64,000 nucleotides of DNA from Stromatinia cepivora. Taxonomy: Eukaryota > Ascomycota > Leotiomycetes > Helotiales > Sclerotiniaceae. The stretch spans positions 495,001 to 559,000 of the forward strand of contig RCTD01000017.1 of assembly GCA_014898415.1 (NCBI GenBank), in the 5' to 3' direction. Below the pieces are notes generated by a model that was not told the origin of the DNA, ran no database searches, and was given only the letters and a program-made list of their open reading frames with translations. Positions within the stretch are counted from its first letter, which is position 1. Every line of letters begins with the position of its first letter. This document shows, piece by piece, positions 23,744 to 35,519 of the stretch. The translations under genes and the position numbers were made by a program.

Positions 23744-25749
23744 TCACCCCTCCCCCACTAACCCACTGTAAAATCCCAACAACACTCCCGCCACCCCCTC
23801 CATTTTGCTATTACTTAATCCATCAAAAACCTTCCATCGCTCATATCCTCTTTCCTCCCTAAACTCCTCTATTCCCATTCCCCCCACCTTTCCCTCCGGT
23901 CCAAAAACTTTCACAGCACCTACCCCATCCCCTCCATCTCCAGATCCATCTTCCTCCCCACAAGCAAAACATATCCAAGCTCTCTGCAATTCCTCCATCA
24001 TCTTCAATTCCCCCTCCTTATCCTCAATACCAAAATCCGCTATCCTTTCATATTTCCCAAAAATATCCTCAGAGGCATGTAAATACACCAGATCCAACGC
24101 ATGCACCTCTACCCCTTTAAAATTGCCCGCTGTCGAAAATGGATTTTTCTGTTTAAAAATATATTGTCTGATTATCAATTCTAGATGAGATTTCTGGGCC
24201 AGAGCGATAAATTCCGCCGTTCCTTTGTAGAAAATGAGATCTTCGATGATTGTTAGGAGTTGCTCTGCGAATTGCGTTTTCTCGGTTTCGGATGAGGTTT
24301 TGTGAAAATGATTGGATAGGAGATCATATAATTCGATTATCTCTTCCACCTTTTCTTTGGAAAGAATAGTGGAGAGTGAAGTGATCATTGTGTCGATATC
24401 AGACGGAGGTTTTTGCTTTGGAGAGCCCATCATAACGAATTTTATGACCGAACCTTCGCACCCTGTATTGCCTATCATTATCTCAGGCTCTCTCCCCTCA
24501 TACTCTCCTTCATTTCTTTTGAACGAAAACCTCGTCCTCCAATCCTCATCAAAAAACTCTCCATCCACCATCGCCAGCTCACCTAGACCCGCTCTCGCAT
24601 CCACAGCTCTATAAGCCTCAATTAATTTCTCCCAATTTACTTCCTGCATTTCTTTTACACTTGTAACTCCTAATTTTTCTTTTGTCTTGTTGTACAGTTG
24701 TGACTTTTCATCGATGGATTGAGGTACGGAGAAGAGTGGTTGTCCCATTGTTTGGCTTTGCATGATGGCTCGGTGGAAGTGAGGAGGGAGGAGAGAGTGA
24801 ATTTGAGATTCTACGGCTAGGGAACCGGCTGATTCGCCGTAGATAGTTATGTTAGATGGTGAGCCACCGAAGGGCCTAATATGATTGGAGAGCCAAGTTA
24901 GGGCAAGGTGCTGATGGATGGTTAGTATACATAGTAATAAGAAGAACTCGGGATTTTACTATGTCGCGTAAACCTTTATTTGTCAGTTAAATTTATATTG
25001 AGTCCTGAAATTTAACATGACATTACCATAATTCCCACCATTAACACTCCCGAGCTCTTTCCTTAGCCCTTCGGAGCCCATATAACCTAAAGGACCAAGT
25101 CGATAACTACACCCACATCAGTATGACCATCTCCTGCACTCTTGATTAATTAAAGTTTGTAAACTCACTTGATAGCAACATGTACAATAGGTTTTCCTAT
25201 TTTAATACTCTGTTTTACAATACTTCCCCCATCACACCACCAATCAGAATTAGCTCCACTCCAACCTCCGCCACCATGAATATAAACAATAACCGGTAAT
25301 TTGGAACTTTCATTCGAGCCATCTGGTGTAGTGATATTGAGGTTAAGGCAATTGAATTCATCAAAGATATCTTCTGCATGACTTGCCACTTCTTTAGGTA
25401 TACCAATCAATCCATCCTCCATACGAACTGGTATAGTCGCTTGAGGGCATTTTGGACTGATTCAAAGTTAGAGAAGTTAATCTCATTAAATGATGTAGGG
25501 ATAGAGGATGATATACCCATAATGATAACATTCTGTTATGTCTTCAAACTCCTCATTCAATTCAGCTTGCATGAACCTCGCAGGAATTTTTCCGTATTTT
25601 ATCCCATTGAACTGCCATATTGAGAGAGCAGTCTCATTATATTCAGTGCCCGAAGAGTCACTATAAGCATTCCCAAAGAAAACCGTACTAAGACTTGGAT
25701 GATCTATTATTGGAAGTGTGGTTTGAGGCATCTGGCTCTCGGTATGCAT
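23744..25749 (-). CDS. Type-B carboxylesterase/lipase, four exons, one doubtful junction
   Basis: Minus-strand exons 25749-25517, 25456-25169, 25106-25022 and 24910-23744 give a 590-aa frame. Introns 25457-25516 and 25107-25168 join cleanly to make YGPKCPQ and AINYRLGPLGYMG. Family landmarks in order are DEFNCLNLNI, VIVYIHGGGG (oxyanion hole), NYRLGPLGY, the nucleophile elbow IYGESAGS, the Glu in GNTGCEGS and the His in VHALDLVYL, so all three triad residues are present. The third junction (GGNYGN to HLALTW) uses a weak GTCATG donor and drops the usual G-(L/F)-x-D-Q motif; its acceptor with a TACTAAC branch site is strong. The start at 25749 was preferred over 25803 because the extra 18 residues look like leader. 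No secretion signal is evident. It hydrolyses carboxylic esters; the substrate is unknown. Confidence 0.8.
24911..25021 (-). other. Third intron of the carboxylesterase, weak donor
   Basis: The donor GTCATG is non-consensus; the acceptor TACTAACCATCCATCAG is excellent. Reading through instead gives N-F-R-T-Q, which resembles the missing G-L-R-D-Q motif, then a stop. A mutated donor or a small rearrangement is likely here. Confidence 0.5.
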
Positions 25750-27351
25750 TTTTGGAGGATGTAGATGAAGAACAATTCGTATATGTGCCAAAGCAAATAT
25801 CAATGCAGTGCAAGGGAGTGCTTATATATTGTAATTGAGTCTCGTTGAGATCGATCCATCATCCAAGATGCTGAGTCATCACGAAATATGTTGGCAAAAT
25901 GTAAATGCATTGCATCGATTGGTAAAGCTGACAGTGAAGATTACTAATCGAAGTAGTCAGATTACATCCATGTTCATGGGCAACCAATGATTGAAAACTC
26001 ATAATGTATTGAATAGTTAAGAACTTCTGAGGTGAGATGGGACATGCTGTTTGAATTTCCCTAGATGCTCAAAACTTAATCAAGCCGCTAGTAAGAATGT
26101 ATCTGAGTTGAACTACATCACGTGATTTTCAATCATTAGCAATAAATTGCCGGAGAATGAGGTTCCTTCTGAAGAATTCCTACCTGTAACATTCAGAAGA
26201 CTTATCTGTGGGAACCTTGAGCTTGTTGTCGATAACAAAATGGTAACCAAGTGACCGAGTGCATCAAGTATATGCCCAGCTCTGAACTTGTAACTTGAAT
26301 CCACATCGGTTTATTGCTCTTTTGTTGCGTATCAGGTATTCCAGATACATGGAGATAGTGATATATTCCTTTGAAAATGAGAATGAGAATGGGAACGGGA
26401 ACATTCTATACTTGTGATGCATTGAGAGTACTTTAATTAACAACATGGTACTCGAGTAGATGAACGAAGACTGGATTCTCAAACTTAGTTGTTCTCGCCA
26501 ATCATCTAACATCATCATACCAAGTATCGATTACTACCAATCGGTCGACGCCGCCAACAACGCTACGACGCATAATGTTTTGATATGATAGTTAAAGATC
26601 CATAAATTGAGGGAATTAACTCTTGAAACATTCAATTGAAAATCATACCATACGAATCATGTCAAAAATCGTGGTATGATTGGGTGGATCAGCATTCGTC
26701 GTATTATGGGTCTCCAATTAATCTATTTGTGAATAAGTCAAATTCGACGGTTATTGAGGTTTGAATAGAGTAAAGATTTAAGATTTCCCCTCTTTGTTAA
26801 TGCTCAATGATGTAGAAGTTCTTCGGAATGCTTTGGATAATGTCGCGTGGACAAATATGAGGGAGGGGAAAAAAGAAAAGGGGGTACTAGGAATTGTGTG
26901 GTTTCCTGATTAGGCATAGCGTTAGTATCATTTAGTGCACCACGGCTTTATAAAAATCCGTGGCATTGTAGATTACATTCGAACCTAATACAACTCATTC
27001 CACAAGTTACTGTGTAATTTATTGAGCTTTTCTCTAGGGGTACTATGGGTACTTATCAAAATAACAGGGGTAGAATTCCCCGCATTGTCTGATCACAACA
27101 CTAATCCATATGAGGAAAGGTTAATTGGTCCTCATACAGCTACCCCGCATTATAACAACACGTGAGTTATGTGATGATCTTTTCTCTTGGTCGTACGACC
27201 TTGAGCTTGATTTTCAATAAATACTTTTTCACTTCTTTCTTCTCCTCATCTTCAATCAATTCAAAAATCTTCATCAAATAAGTCAATCATCAATAACTTC
27301 ATTCATCAATTCAATATCAATTCATTTTGATTAAATTCTTCAGTCGCAATC
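25750..27351. other. Divergent promoter region between carboxylesterase and DJ-1-like gene
   Basis: 1.6 kb of moderately AT-rich sequence between two genes read outward from it. Short frames at 26,113-26,518 have no family features. A C/T/A-rich leader full of CAAT and CATC repeats runs from about 27,225 to the ATG of the DJ-1-like gene. Confidence 0.6.
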
Positions 27352-28334
27352 ATGTCAACACCTGAAGTTCCTATCATCAAAGTGTTATTCACACTTCATG
27401 CTGGCATGGATGCTTTGGATTTCATCGGTCCTCTTGAAGTCCTCACCCGTGCTCAGCATGATATTAATGATCCAAGTAAGTTTAATCAATCCAATTTTAT
27501 GATCATTGAGTATATTTGAGATCGAGTAAATCTCTCTTTGTTTACTTTTGGTCATCGTCTATTCTTCGTTTGTTCAATTGCTAACTTTCATCTTTCAATT
27601 CAGAATCTAAGGCATTCGATTGCAAGTTCGTTGCTGCCGAGGAATTTACTGTTTCCAATCAAGGAGCTGCATTCCGTGCTCACTTCAACTACAAAGACGC
27701 TTATGCCAACCTTTCACAATACGATATCCTCATTGTTCCAGGTGGTGGATCTGATCAAGTCCTCAAGAACAAAGCCGAACCTCTTGGTCTCATTAGAGCC
27801 TTCTCCGATTTGCAAAAGAAGCATCCTGAGAAGGAACGTACACTTCTTTCTATCTGCACTGGATCTCTCTTCCTTGCTCAACAAGGTATCCTTCATGGTC
27901 TTTCCGCTACCACCCACCCAGATTATTTCGCCAAGTTCGAAAACATCAATAGTGAGGCAGCACAAAGAGATTTGGCAGAACGTTGTGATGTTGTTGAGGA
28001 AAGATATGTGGTGAACAATCTACGATTTGATATTGATTCTCCAGAGGAGAGTCAATATGTTCGTCGCAAGTCTGATGCTAGACGTCCATCAAATGCTCGT
28101 AAAGGTTCCAATGCTTGGAAGGAATCTAACAATCGTCGTGAGAGTAATGCTCGTAGAGCTGCTTTACGTCTTGGTGGTCTTCGTGTTATTACCACTGGTG
28201 CTATTACTTGTGGACTTGATGCTAGTTTGTATCTTGTTAGTGTTATGGTCAATGAAGAGACGGCAGCCGAGATTGCTAAATTTATGGAGTATGAATGGAA
28301 GAAGGGTATTGTTGTTGATGGAATTGATATTTAA
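27352..28334 (+). CDS. DJ-1/PfpI superfamily protein with a hexapeptide-repeat insertion
   Basis: Exons 27352-27475 and 27604-28334; intron 27476-27603 (GTAAGT...TCAG, phase 1); 284 aa. The class I glutamine-amidotransferase-like fold is recognisable: VLFTLHAGMDALDFIGPLEV at the N-terminus (with the conserved acidic-strand start), then YDILIVPGGG and the nucleophile elbow LSICTGSLFLAQQGIL (Cys near residue 126). A conserved His-containing segment follows (SATTHPDYF), then ITTGAITCGLDASLYLV. Fungal relatives are mostly uncharacterised; DJ-1 relatives include glyoxalases, deglycases, proteases and isonitrile hydratases, so no reaction is assigned. At residues about 197-226 five tandem six-residue units (S-[DN]-x-x-[RK]-x) interrupt the domain just before the last conserved motif. 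The first ATG after a long leader is the start. Confidence 0.88.
28071..28160 (+). repeat. In-frame 18-bp minisatellite inside the DJ-1-like gene
   Basis: Five 18-nt units encode SDARRP, SNARKG, SNAWKE, SNNRRE and SNARRA. The units differ at silent and replacement sites but keep the reading frame and the Ser-Asn / basic pattern. Confidence 0.85.
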
Positions 28335-31300
28335 GGCGTTTTGGAGTTGGAATGAAAGAATGTATCATGCAAAGCATAGAATACAATGGCTTGTTGGCTA
28401 GATAGATAGCTTTGATAGGAATTGGGAAAGGAATCGGAAGGATGGATGGAAATGGGTTATGACATGACATGTTATCTTAGATAGCTTAGCTATCCTTTAC
28501 AATCTCAACTTTTTTTTGCTTTTTATTCTCTGATCAATGTGATTTATATGTGTTGGTCTATCTTGAGATAGTATTAATTCTCTCAATTTCATTCCATCTC
28601 AGCCTATCACCCCGAACTCTAACACCATGAGCGCTACGTGGCACCTCGACATTGATATCTCTCACACCCACAACATATCGTCTACTCTTCTGCGACAATT
28701 ACAAGAAAAACAGAAAAGTACCGCACATTCCCTCCATCTCACCTCATCTCATCTCAGCTCAAGGCCTAGTCAGTCTCATATATCCATAAAAGCTAGGATT
28801 CTAATTCTAGTTTTAATCATGAGCTCTCTTTTTTTTATATCTCCATCGCGTCTTATATCATCTCAACTCAACTCATTTCATTATTTTTTATTGGTTTTTA
28901 TTTTTTGTTATTTTGTTTAATTCATCCGCTGTATCTTTTCTCGTTTTTATTGTTTTGTTGTTTTTTGTTTTATACTTATATAATTATTCTTACAAATAAT
29001 ATCTATTTAGATTAGAATATAAGTATAAAGAATAGTGAAAAATAATATTTATAATAATAAATAGAAATAGGAATAGAATCTTATTAAGGAAAATCACAAG
29101 ATATTATATTCAATTAAATATAACTTTAGAGTGGTATTCGAAAGTGTATATATATATTGTTTATGTTTATATTTAATTAATCTTTTCTTTTGTTTTAAGG
29201 AGGAATTTGTGGTTTTTTCTTTAGATTTGTTTGTAAGATATTTGGATTTTTTTTAGGTGGTTTAGGATGTATAATATATGATGTATATTGTGGTTTTAAT
29301 ATATGTATATATATATTAAGTATGGAACCGATGAGAGGTCGAGAGAGCTTGGGAGTTCTGATCTTGTGTTTTTCGATTTTTTGAAGATTGATTTTTTGTT
29401 TGTATAAGTCGGTGTGTCACACGTGTATCAATTCCACTATTGTGAATTCGGAGTGATGGGATATTCATGTTTCAGGGGAGGTTTGAATTAAGGTTTCTCT
29501 GGCTAGAAGGCGAATTCTATTAAGTCCGCGGGATGGCTTTTATTACTGGTGTTAGTACTAAAGTATTCCAGTGAGAAGGAAGATGTGGAAGATATGACAG
29601 ATATCACACTTATTTAAACTATGCTAAGGAGGGCTTGGTGTAGATAAGAGCGGCGCTGTCCTTTTGAAATAGTGGGAAAAGGATGTGCGGGGTAGAAGAG
29701 CAAGAGAATAGTCGGGTTGAAGGTACTGATGATTCGAGGAGATGTGTGGGTTTTGACGATAATATAACTAGTAGTCCTGCCACACCCCTGGTACCACCAG
29801 CCGATTATACTGAAGCTTTTATTAATAGCCTGAAGATGATGGTTCTGAGAGAGATTGTATCTGGAAGTTAGATCATGGCTAGAATCAAGATAGTATGAAG
29901 GCACTAGTACGATCTCACAATGCTGGGAAATCTCAAGTACTATTAGCGATATTTACCCACAAACTTACTTCTTCTCTTCTGCCAGATCTTCACATCCATA
30001 AGCTCTATGCCTCGGGATATTGCCTGTAGCATTTCTTCTAGACATTGGCTCATAGCTGAGGGTAAGGCTTGCGAAGGGATGAACTTTTCATGGATGTTGA
30101 GAATGAAGAAATTCTCCCGTGAACTGTCACAATGTACTACCTTTTGCTCACATGTATCTGTGGACTAAGTTAAAGCAATACTAAAATCTCCATCCCGCTT
30201 TCCAATTGCCATTGATCATTATAAGAGATCAAACGTACTCCAAGCTTTTCATCCAATCCCATTGCTAGTATGAAGCTATATTGCTTTCTCTAACTTGATA
30301 TTCAAATAAAAGAACTCCATCTGCATTCTAAAATAAGCTCAGAACATTTCCGTACCACTGAAGACTCAGTAAATCATGGCATCCTTGATACGTCTATTTG
30401 ATGATCCTTAGGATTGGAAATTCATACGAGAGGAAGTATGTTTTTGAAAGTCCCCGCTTGAGATTTCCACATCCTGCGGTGAAGATATTGATAATGGGCC
30501 ACGAGGAGCGTTTCCTGCTAAAGTAGATGGAAATCCTATTCTTTCATGAGGTCTATTCCATCAATAAATTAACATCATAAAACATCGTATGGATTACTTT
30601 CTGCTAAATTTTATCTTGGTATTCATAATGTGAGGAGCCGCAAGTAATCAAGCGCATAAATATCTCATTCATTTCCGACTATTTCGACCCCCGTTCCATC
30701 CATCAATGTGTCTTCACACAAATCTCTGTTTCAAATTGACCGAATCTCCATAACAGATGATGCTCATCAACTTGCCAGTTTACTTAACAATATCATCCTT
30801 CAGGGTTTTTCTTCTCCTTTTATCGTCTGTTTTTCTATATACTATCCTAGGTTGGATGGATATATAAACTACTCTAAATATTTTTCCAGAAATCTCACAG
30901 TTAACCTAACCCACAATTCTTAAAGCACAGAGAATTCTAATTACTTAAATATGATACACTATCTGAGTACGTTGATATACCTCATCGCGGCTCAAATCTC
31001 CATCCCATGACCTGCCATGGGTGGAAAGCCATCAACGAAGAAAAAATGACACATAAATTTATATAATTAGATATCATCTTCCCCTATATTCCTTTCCAAA
31101 CACATCCACCTCCCATCTCATCTCATCTCATATCTACTCATCCACCAAATTCCATCTGACCCAGTCTAATCTCATCTAGTCCAACCTAATACTATACTAC
31201 TATCTTCAAACCCAACTCCTGACGGGATAATTGGATAATAAAAATATATAGAATAAGTATTAAATGTGCACATATACCGCATGATGTGATAGCATACTCC

Positions 31301-31623
31301 ACTAGAAGTACGGTTCTATAACTTTGTGAAATGGAAGTACGGCATATGGGAATTTCCTTAGTGCGTTTGCGTTATTTATGATGGAGAGTAGTACGTGAGC
31401 CACATGTTCGCCACTCCAATATTATGCACTATGGACTATTCACCATACCCAAGATCTCAGATGTGTATGTAAATGTATCTAAATTCATATCATTAATACT
31501 TCGTAACCCCCCAAGCCAATTCATTTATTTCACCGACTCCAAATCTCCATACCTTTTACCCCTATCACCCCTTCCCTTCCCTTCCCTTCCCTTCCCTTTA
31601 TCACTCAACACCGTCTAACTAAT
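28335..31623. other. 3.3-kb convergent intergenic region
   Basis: Lies between the 3' ends of the DJ-1-like gene and the phosphate carrier. Strongly AT-rich at about 28,800-29,330, with several TATATATA runs. A (CCCTT)n microsatellite lies at about 31,568-31,598, and CTCATCT-type runs near 28,738 and 31,118. A 62-codon frame at 29,683-29,871 has protein-like composition but no match I know. No gene is called. Confidence 0.55.
31568..31598. repeat. (CCCTT)n microsatellite
   Basis: Six tandem CCCTT units about 25 bases beyond the phosphate carrier stop codon, so within its likely 3' UTR or terminator region. Confidence 0.85.
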
Positions 31624-32720
31624 CTAATGACCCCCCGTAGTAGGCAACCCTAACACCACCTTAAAACTATCATAAATCAACCACTGAAATGCCGTCAAAG
31701 TACCAATCATCACAATTCTAACCGGCAAACCATTCCAAAGTCCCTTGAACCCAATATTTCCATAAATTCTCGTCATCGCTTTTCCAGCCCCTTCTCCTGC
31801 TTTCCTATCACTATTGAGTTTTGATACCATCACATCTGCCGGGTGAGAAATTACGGCACACCCAATACCAGCGATATAACCTCCGAGGAAAGAAACTCCG
31901 GTTTGTTGGAGTGAGGAGTAGGAATCTTTGGGTTTGGAGAGGTAGGAATAGATTTTGTTGACGGTGGTTTCGAAGGTGGCAAATTTTACCATGGTGTAGG
32001 GGATTTGACGGCCCCAGAGAGGGTAGAGCCCTTTGTAGAGTCTATTTTGGTGTTTAATTAGCATTACATCCCTTTTCAACTACAAGAATATTTCTCCAGA
32101 GAAGGAAAACTTACCCTCCATATCCCTCCTCCTTAATAACCTTCCCCATCCCCTCCCTCAAACTATTCGCAAAAGGCGGTAAAGTCGTCTGCATCCTGAC
32201 CTTAATAGCCTCAAAAGGACAAAGTGCCAGATCAGCGAAAAACTCCGCACTAGCACTAGCACCCAAGAAAATTGCTGTTTTATTCGCATTTGGAAATAAT
32301 TTCTCTCCGTATACATATTTAAATACTTCGTAAAATCCGTATTTTCCACCGCCTTGGAAACAATATCCGACGAATGTGGGAGACCAACCGAAGAACACTC
32401 CGCGAAGTCCTTCGGCGCGGTAGATTTTAGACCAGGCGGATAGATTGGAGGTGTAGAGTTTCGAGTCGACTTGTCGGCGGCATTTTACGAGGTCCAGCGG
32501 GGTTACAGCTGTGTGGGTTGGGCCGCAGGCTGGGGAGAGGAGTGTTAGTAGATTTCTTTTTGGGGGGGGGGGGGGGGTGTTGTGCAATGGAGATGGCGAT
32601 GGTAGGAGGAGGGGTAAGGTGCGACGTACCGATTATACCACCAAGACCACAAGCTGCAAAGTATTTTCCGCTATAGAGCTCGATCTTGGGTTGTGGCAGT
32701 GCATTCTCGAGGGAAGGCAT
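31624..32720 (-). CDS. Mitochondrial phosphate carrier (SLC25 family), three exons
   Basis: Minus-strand exons 32720-32630, 32529-32115 and 32041-31624; introns 32530-32629 (phase 1) and 32042-32114 (phase 2) give 307 aa, the usual length. Three mitochondrial-carrier repeats each carry the P-x-[DE]-x-x-[KR]-like signature: [20 protein letters not shown] and [10 protein letters not shown]. Phosphate-carrier hallmarks are [26 protein letters not shown] and [14 protein letters not shown]. It imports inorganic phosphate with protons across the inner membrane to feed ATP synthesis. The orthologue is yeast Mir1/Pic2; which of the two is not decided here. The sequence upstream of the ATG holds a 25-bp tandem duplication. 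Confidence 0.95.
32562..32577. repeat. Poly-G tract (16 G) in intron 1 of the phosphate carrier
   Basis: Sixteen G on the plus strand, i.e. a C-run in the transcript about 30 bases upstream of the intron 1 acceptor. It may serve as an extended pyrimidine tract, and its length is likely to be unstable. Confidence 0.9.
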
Positions 32721-32742
32721 CTTGAGGTAGGTCAATTGATTG

Positions 32743-32797
32743 TTTTGAGGAGAATTGGTTGATGTTTGTTTGAGGAGAATTGGTTGATGTTTGTTGA
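32743..32797. repeat. Tandem duplication of about 25 bp upstream of the carrier ATG
   Basis: TTTGAGGAGAATTGGTTGAT-containing unit present twice in direct tandem, in the likely 5' UTR of the phosphate carrier. Confidence 0.75.
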
Positions 32798-33596
32798 TGT
32801 CTGGATATTGAAATCCCTTATCGCAGCTGCCCTCCCTTGTAACTTCTGGATAACCTTGCAATGGTAGAAAACGTATGTATTTTTTATGATTAAAAAGTAG
32901 AACGAGAATGAGGAGAGACGAGACGAATTTATTAAACACAATAGAAGCCAAAAAAAAAACTTGGAACGATCACATAAATTAGTGGTTCTTATTTTTTTTC
33001 GTAGTTAGGACGTCAATATGGTGGTGCCGATGTTCCTTGATAAGCTTTTTGTTGATGTTGTTGCCGAAGTTTTGGCCCGGATTCACAGGGGCAGCTAGAG
33101 GTTACGTCATTGGGGGATAGAGCGGATGTCGGAATTAAGTTGCGGTTGTGGGTTGTGTTGGATGACTGTGCATGTGCATTTGGGACTTGAGGATTCTTGT
33201 GAAGGATACGATGGTGAGGTTATAATATGTATCTGGAGAATTTCTACCAAATATACGGTAGAACTGAGGTTTTGGCATGATGATGAAAGTCTGAGCTTGC
33301 ATTTAATTCCAACATCTCGTAGAGAAGTTTTCCACACTTCAATTCCGGGGAAAAGTTTCTCATTACGACGTATTCACAAGTAATCGCCCCTCAAAAGTAC
33401 AAAGAACAGAGAGGAATCGCGGGCTACTATTCATAGGATCTCGAATATCCATGAGATCTCAAGTTACGCTTGGGTTCTCTCCGATCCACTACCACTGAAA
33501 AATGAGATCTCACTGTTCCAGAGTATATCGAATCTCTCTCCTCCACACAAAATCAGGTGCATCTTATCTTATCACTCTCTTGAACTCTCGAACTCC
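32798..33596. other. Intergenic between phosphate carrier and BTB gene A
   Basis: Carrier promoter, then about 500 bp of unremarkable sequence. Overlapping frames at 33,107-33,383 on both strands have no domain. Confidence 0.5.
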
Positions 33597-34743
33597 CTAA
33601 TTCATCGCTTGAGGACAAGGATCCGTCATTGCGTGCTCGTGAAAGTCGCAGTATGGACCTATACGGGGATCATGGAACAATGTTCCCCTAGGATGTGCTC
33701 TGAGTGTCTTGCAAACCTGGAGTCTAAGATCTTCATTGTTACCAAGGAGCGTGTGTAGTTCCTCCGTTGGCCAGTTCTCTTCATCCTTCGTAGCTCGGTA
33801 TGTGCACAAGATGTAGCATACGAAAGCGGCTACGAGTCGGGACATGCCACTTGATTCGCGGATAGAGCAATCATGCATGCGTTGCAAAACGCTTACTATA
33901 GGCATCCATTTACCCTTGCTCATGGAGAGAAGGTATACATCCAATATTTGGTCCATTAGGTCTGGAAGACAGAACTTGTCAGCCAGGACATAAAAATCCC
34001 AATCCAACCACATCGAAGCGTGTTCGGGACGGTCATGTAAGGCATGTATTTGGCCTGAGTAGATCCACTGCATGTGAGAGTTGTCAGTATGCAAGATCAA
34101 ATCGATGAAATGGAGAGCACAAATTCCGTTCTGTTGATGGCATTTGTAGTGGTATTACCATGGCTTATGCAGAGATTTGTTCCAGAAGTGAGAAGGGAAC
34201 GGGTCTGGCTCAGTACCAATTTGTGTAACTTACGGAAACGAGTATATTGAACAGTTCCGGATCATCTTCGGGTAGGGTTGCAAAATTAGTCGTGCCTTCC
34301 ATGAACCTTGTATTGAACATATTTTCAAAGTATGGCACCTTCGTGCAGAGAATTGACTTATGAAGCTTGAAGTGCGCTGAGTTTTCATCTGTTCCGACAT
34401 GGATGTCGACCATGGTTGCTCCTGCAAATCTTTGGTGTTATGAGAATTAGAAGTTTACACAAGATGGAATGGCGTCTACTAACTGTGGAATTTCAGATAC
34501 CGTTTTGCTGTCTTTCTTCGCTGCGAATGCCTTTGCGGTACTAACTTGAATTGTAGGAGCCTCCCCGACCTTAGGTAACTTTTGCTTTCTTTTGAAAATC
34601 TGCATCCAGGCCATCTTGTTCTTGGTGTTGTGAGAAAGATTTGGTGGTTGCTTTGAGTTGAGGAAATAGAACGAACGAGATGGTCAATACAGCAATTGTG
34701 AAGCTGAATACTCACAAGCGTACTTCTCAATTTTAGCCGACAT
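33597..34743 (-). CDS. BTB/POZ protein A of the cluster (N-terminal exons uncertain)
   Basis: Secure minus-strand exons: 34429-34234 and 34067-33597, joined across intron 34068-34233 (GTAAGT...GCAG, phase 0). The BTB core begins MVDIHVG, with FKLHKSILCTKVPYFENMF and ATLPEDDPELFNILVSWIYSG. The linker helix DFYVLADKFCLPDLMDQILD follows. The tail ends DPRIGPYCDFHEHAMTDPC, carrying the cluster's C-x-F-H-x-H-x5-C motif. Upstream, an exon ending at 34501 (intron 34430-34500, GTATCT...AAAG) joins in phase 2, matching the intron position in genes B and C. MSAKIEKYA at 34743 is the likely start, but the exon between was not resolved. BTB proteins form dimers and often serve as CUL3 substrate adaptors; that role is not shown here. 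Confidence 0.75.
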
Positions 34744-35519
34744 TTTTCTTTTTGTTTGACTGGAATGGAATGTTCTGTTATGTCACTGTCGAAATTGGTT
34801 GTCAGTACAGTGAATTTTTCTTATTCCCTGAGCGGAATTACTTATAACAATGGTATATATCTATGACTGGAAGATAAGGGGGTGACTCCAGGCTTTAATA
34901 GCCATCAGAGCTTTCTAGTGAGACTGATCGTTATAAAATCAGTCGGATAGCCGTGCTTCCTCAGATAGTCAAGCATCTGGACATCAAGCACGACTCTTGC
35001 AGCTCAGTACATGAAAACTTGGCGAGCTTTTTCCAAGAGCCAGGATATCGCAGCTACACGATACCGAAGAGGTATTCGGAACTGATGGCAGTTTGCCATC
35101 AATTATTTGTAGTGAATTACTCATGGTATCGAACGCCCGCCCCCGCATCACATCATGGCATTTCTAGCATCCCTGCTAGCCTGCCTAATACTGATTACCT
35201 TTCATTCTGAAATAAATTTCACTATTTTGCCGTGCTGGCCATACTAGCCTCACAACAGTGCTAGTTTATACGGTAGCACTTCCCTTTTTCAGTAGCATAG
35301 CTTTCTCATAATATTATTCTTCATATATTGATAATATATAAGCTATCCACCTCCAACAATCATATATGGTTCTGAACTCTGCATCAACATACCTTCAAAG
35401 CATTATATCGCGTGGAGTATTTCGATCATTCAGGATTTTCAACCCAATTAATTCTTTTGTCGACTGAGAACGATTTGTTTCACTTGGCCATATCAACACA
35501 TACTGTTAATGATAGCAAG
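34744..35519. other. Divergent promoter between BTB genes A and B
   Basis: About 780 bp shared by two BTB genes read outward. It is AT-rich near 35,310-35,340 (TATATTGATAATATATA). The frame at 34,953-35,210 shows no domain. Confidence 0.55.

Noticed and set aside
23805..24614. Plus-strand frames of 100-127 codons
   Set aside because: Antisense to the carboxylesterase last exon.
29683..29871. 62-codon plus-strand frame with protein-like composition
   Set aside because: No family, no splice partners, no promoter context; could be chance.
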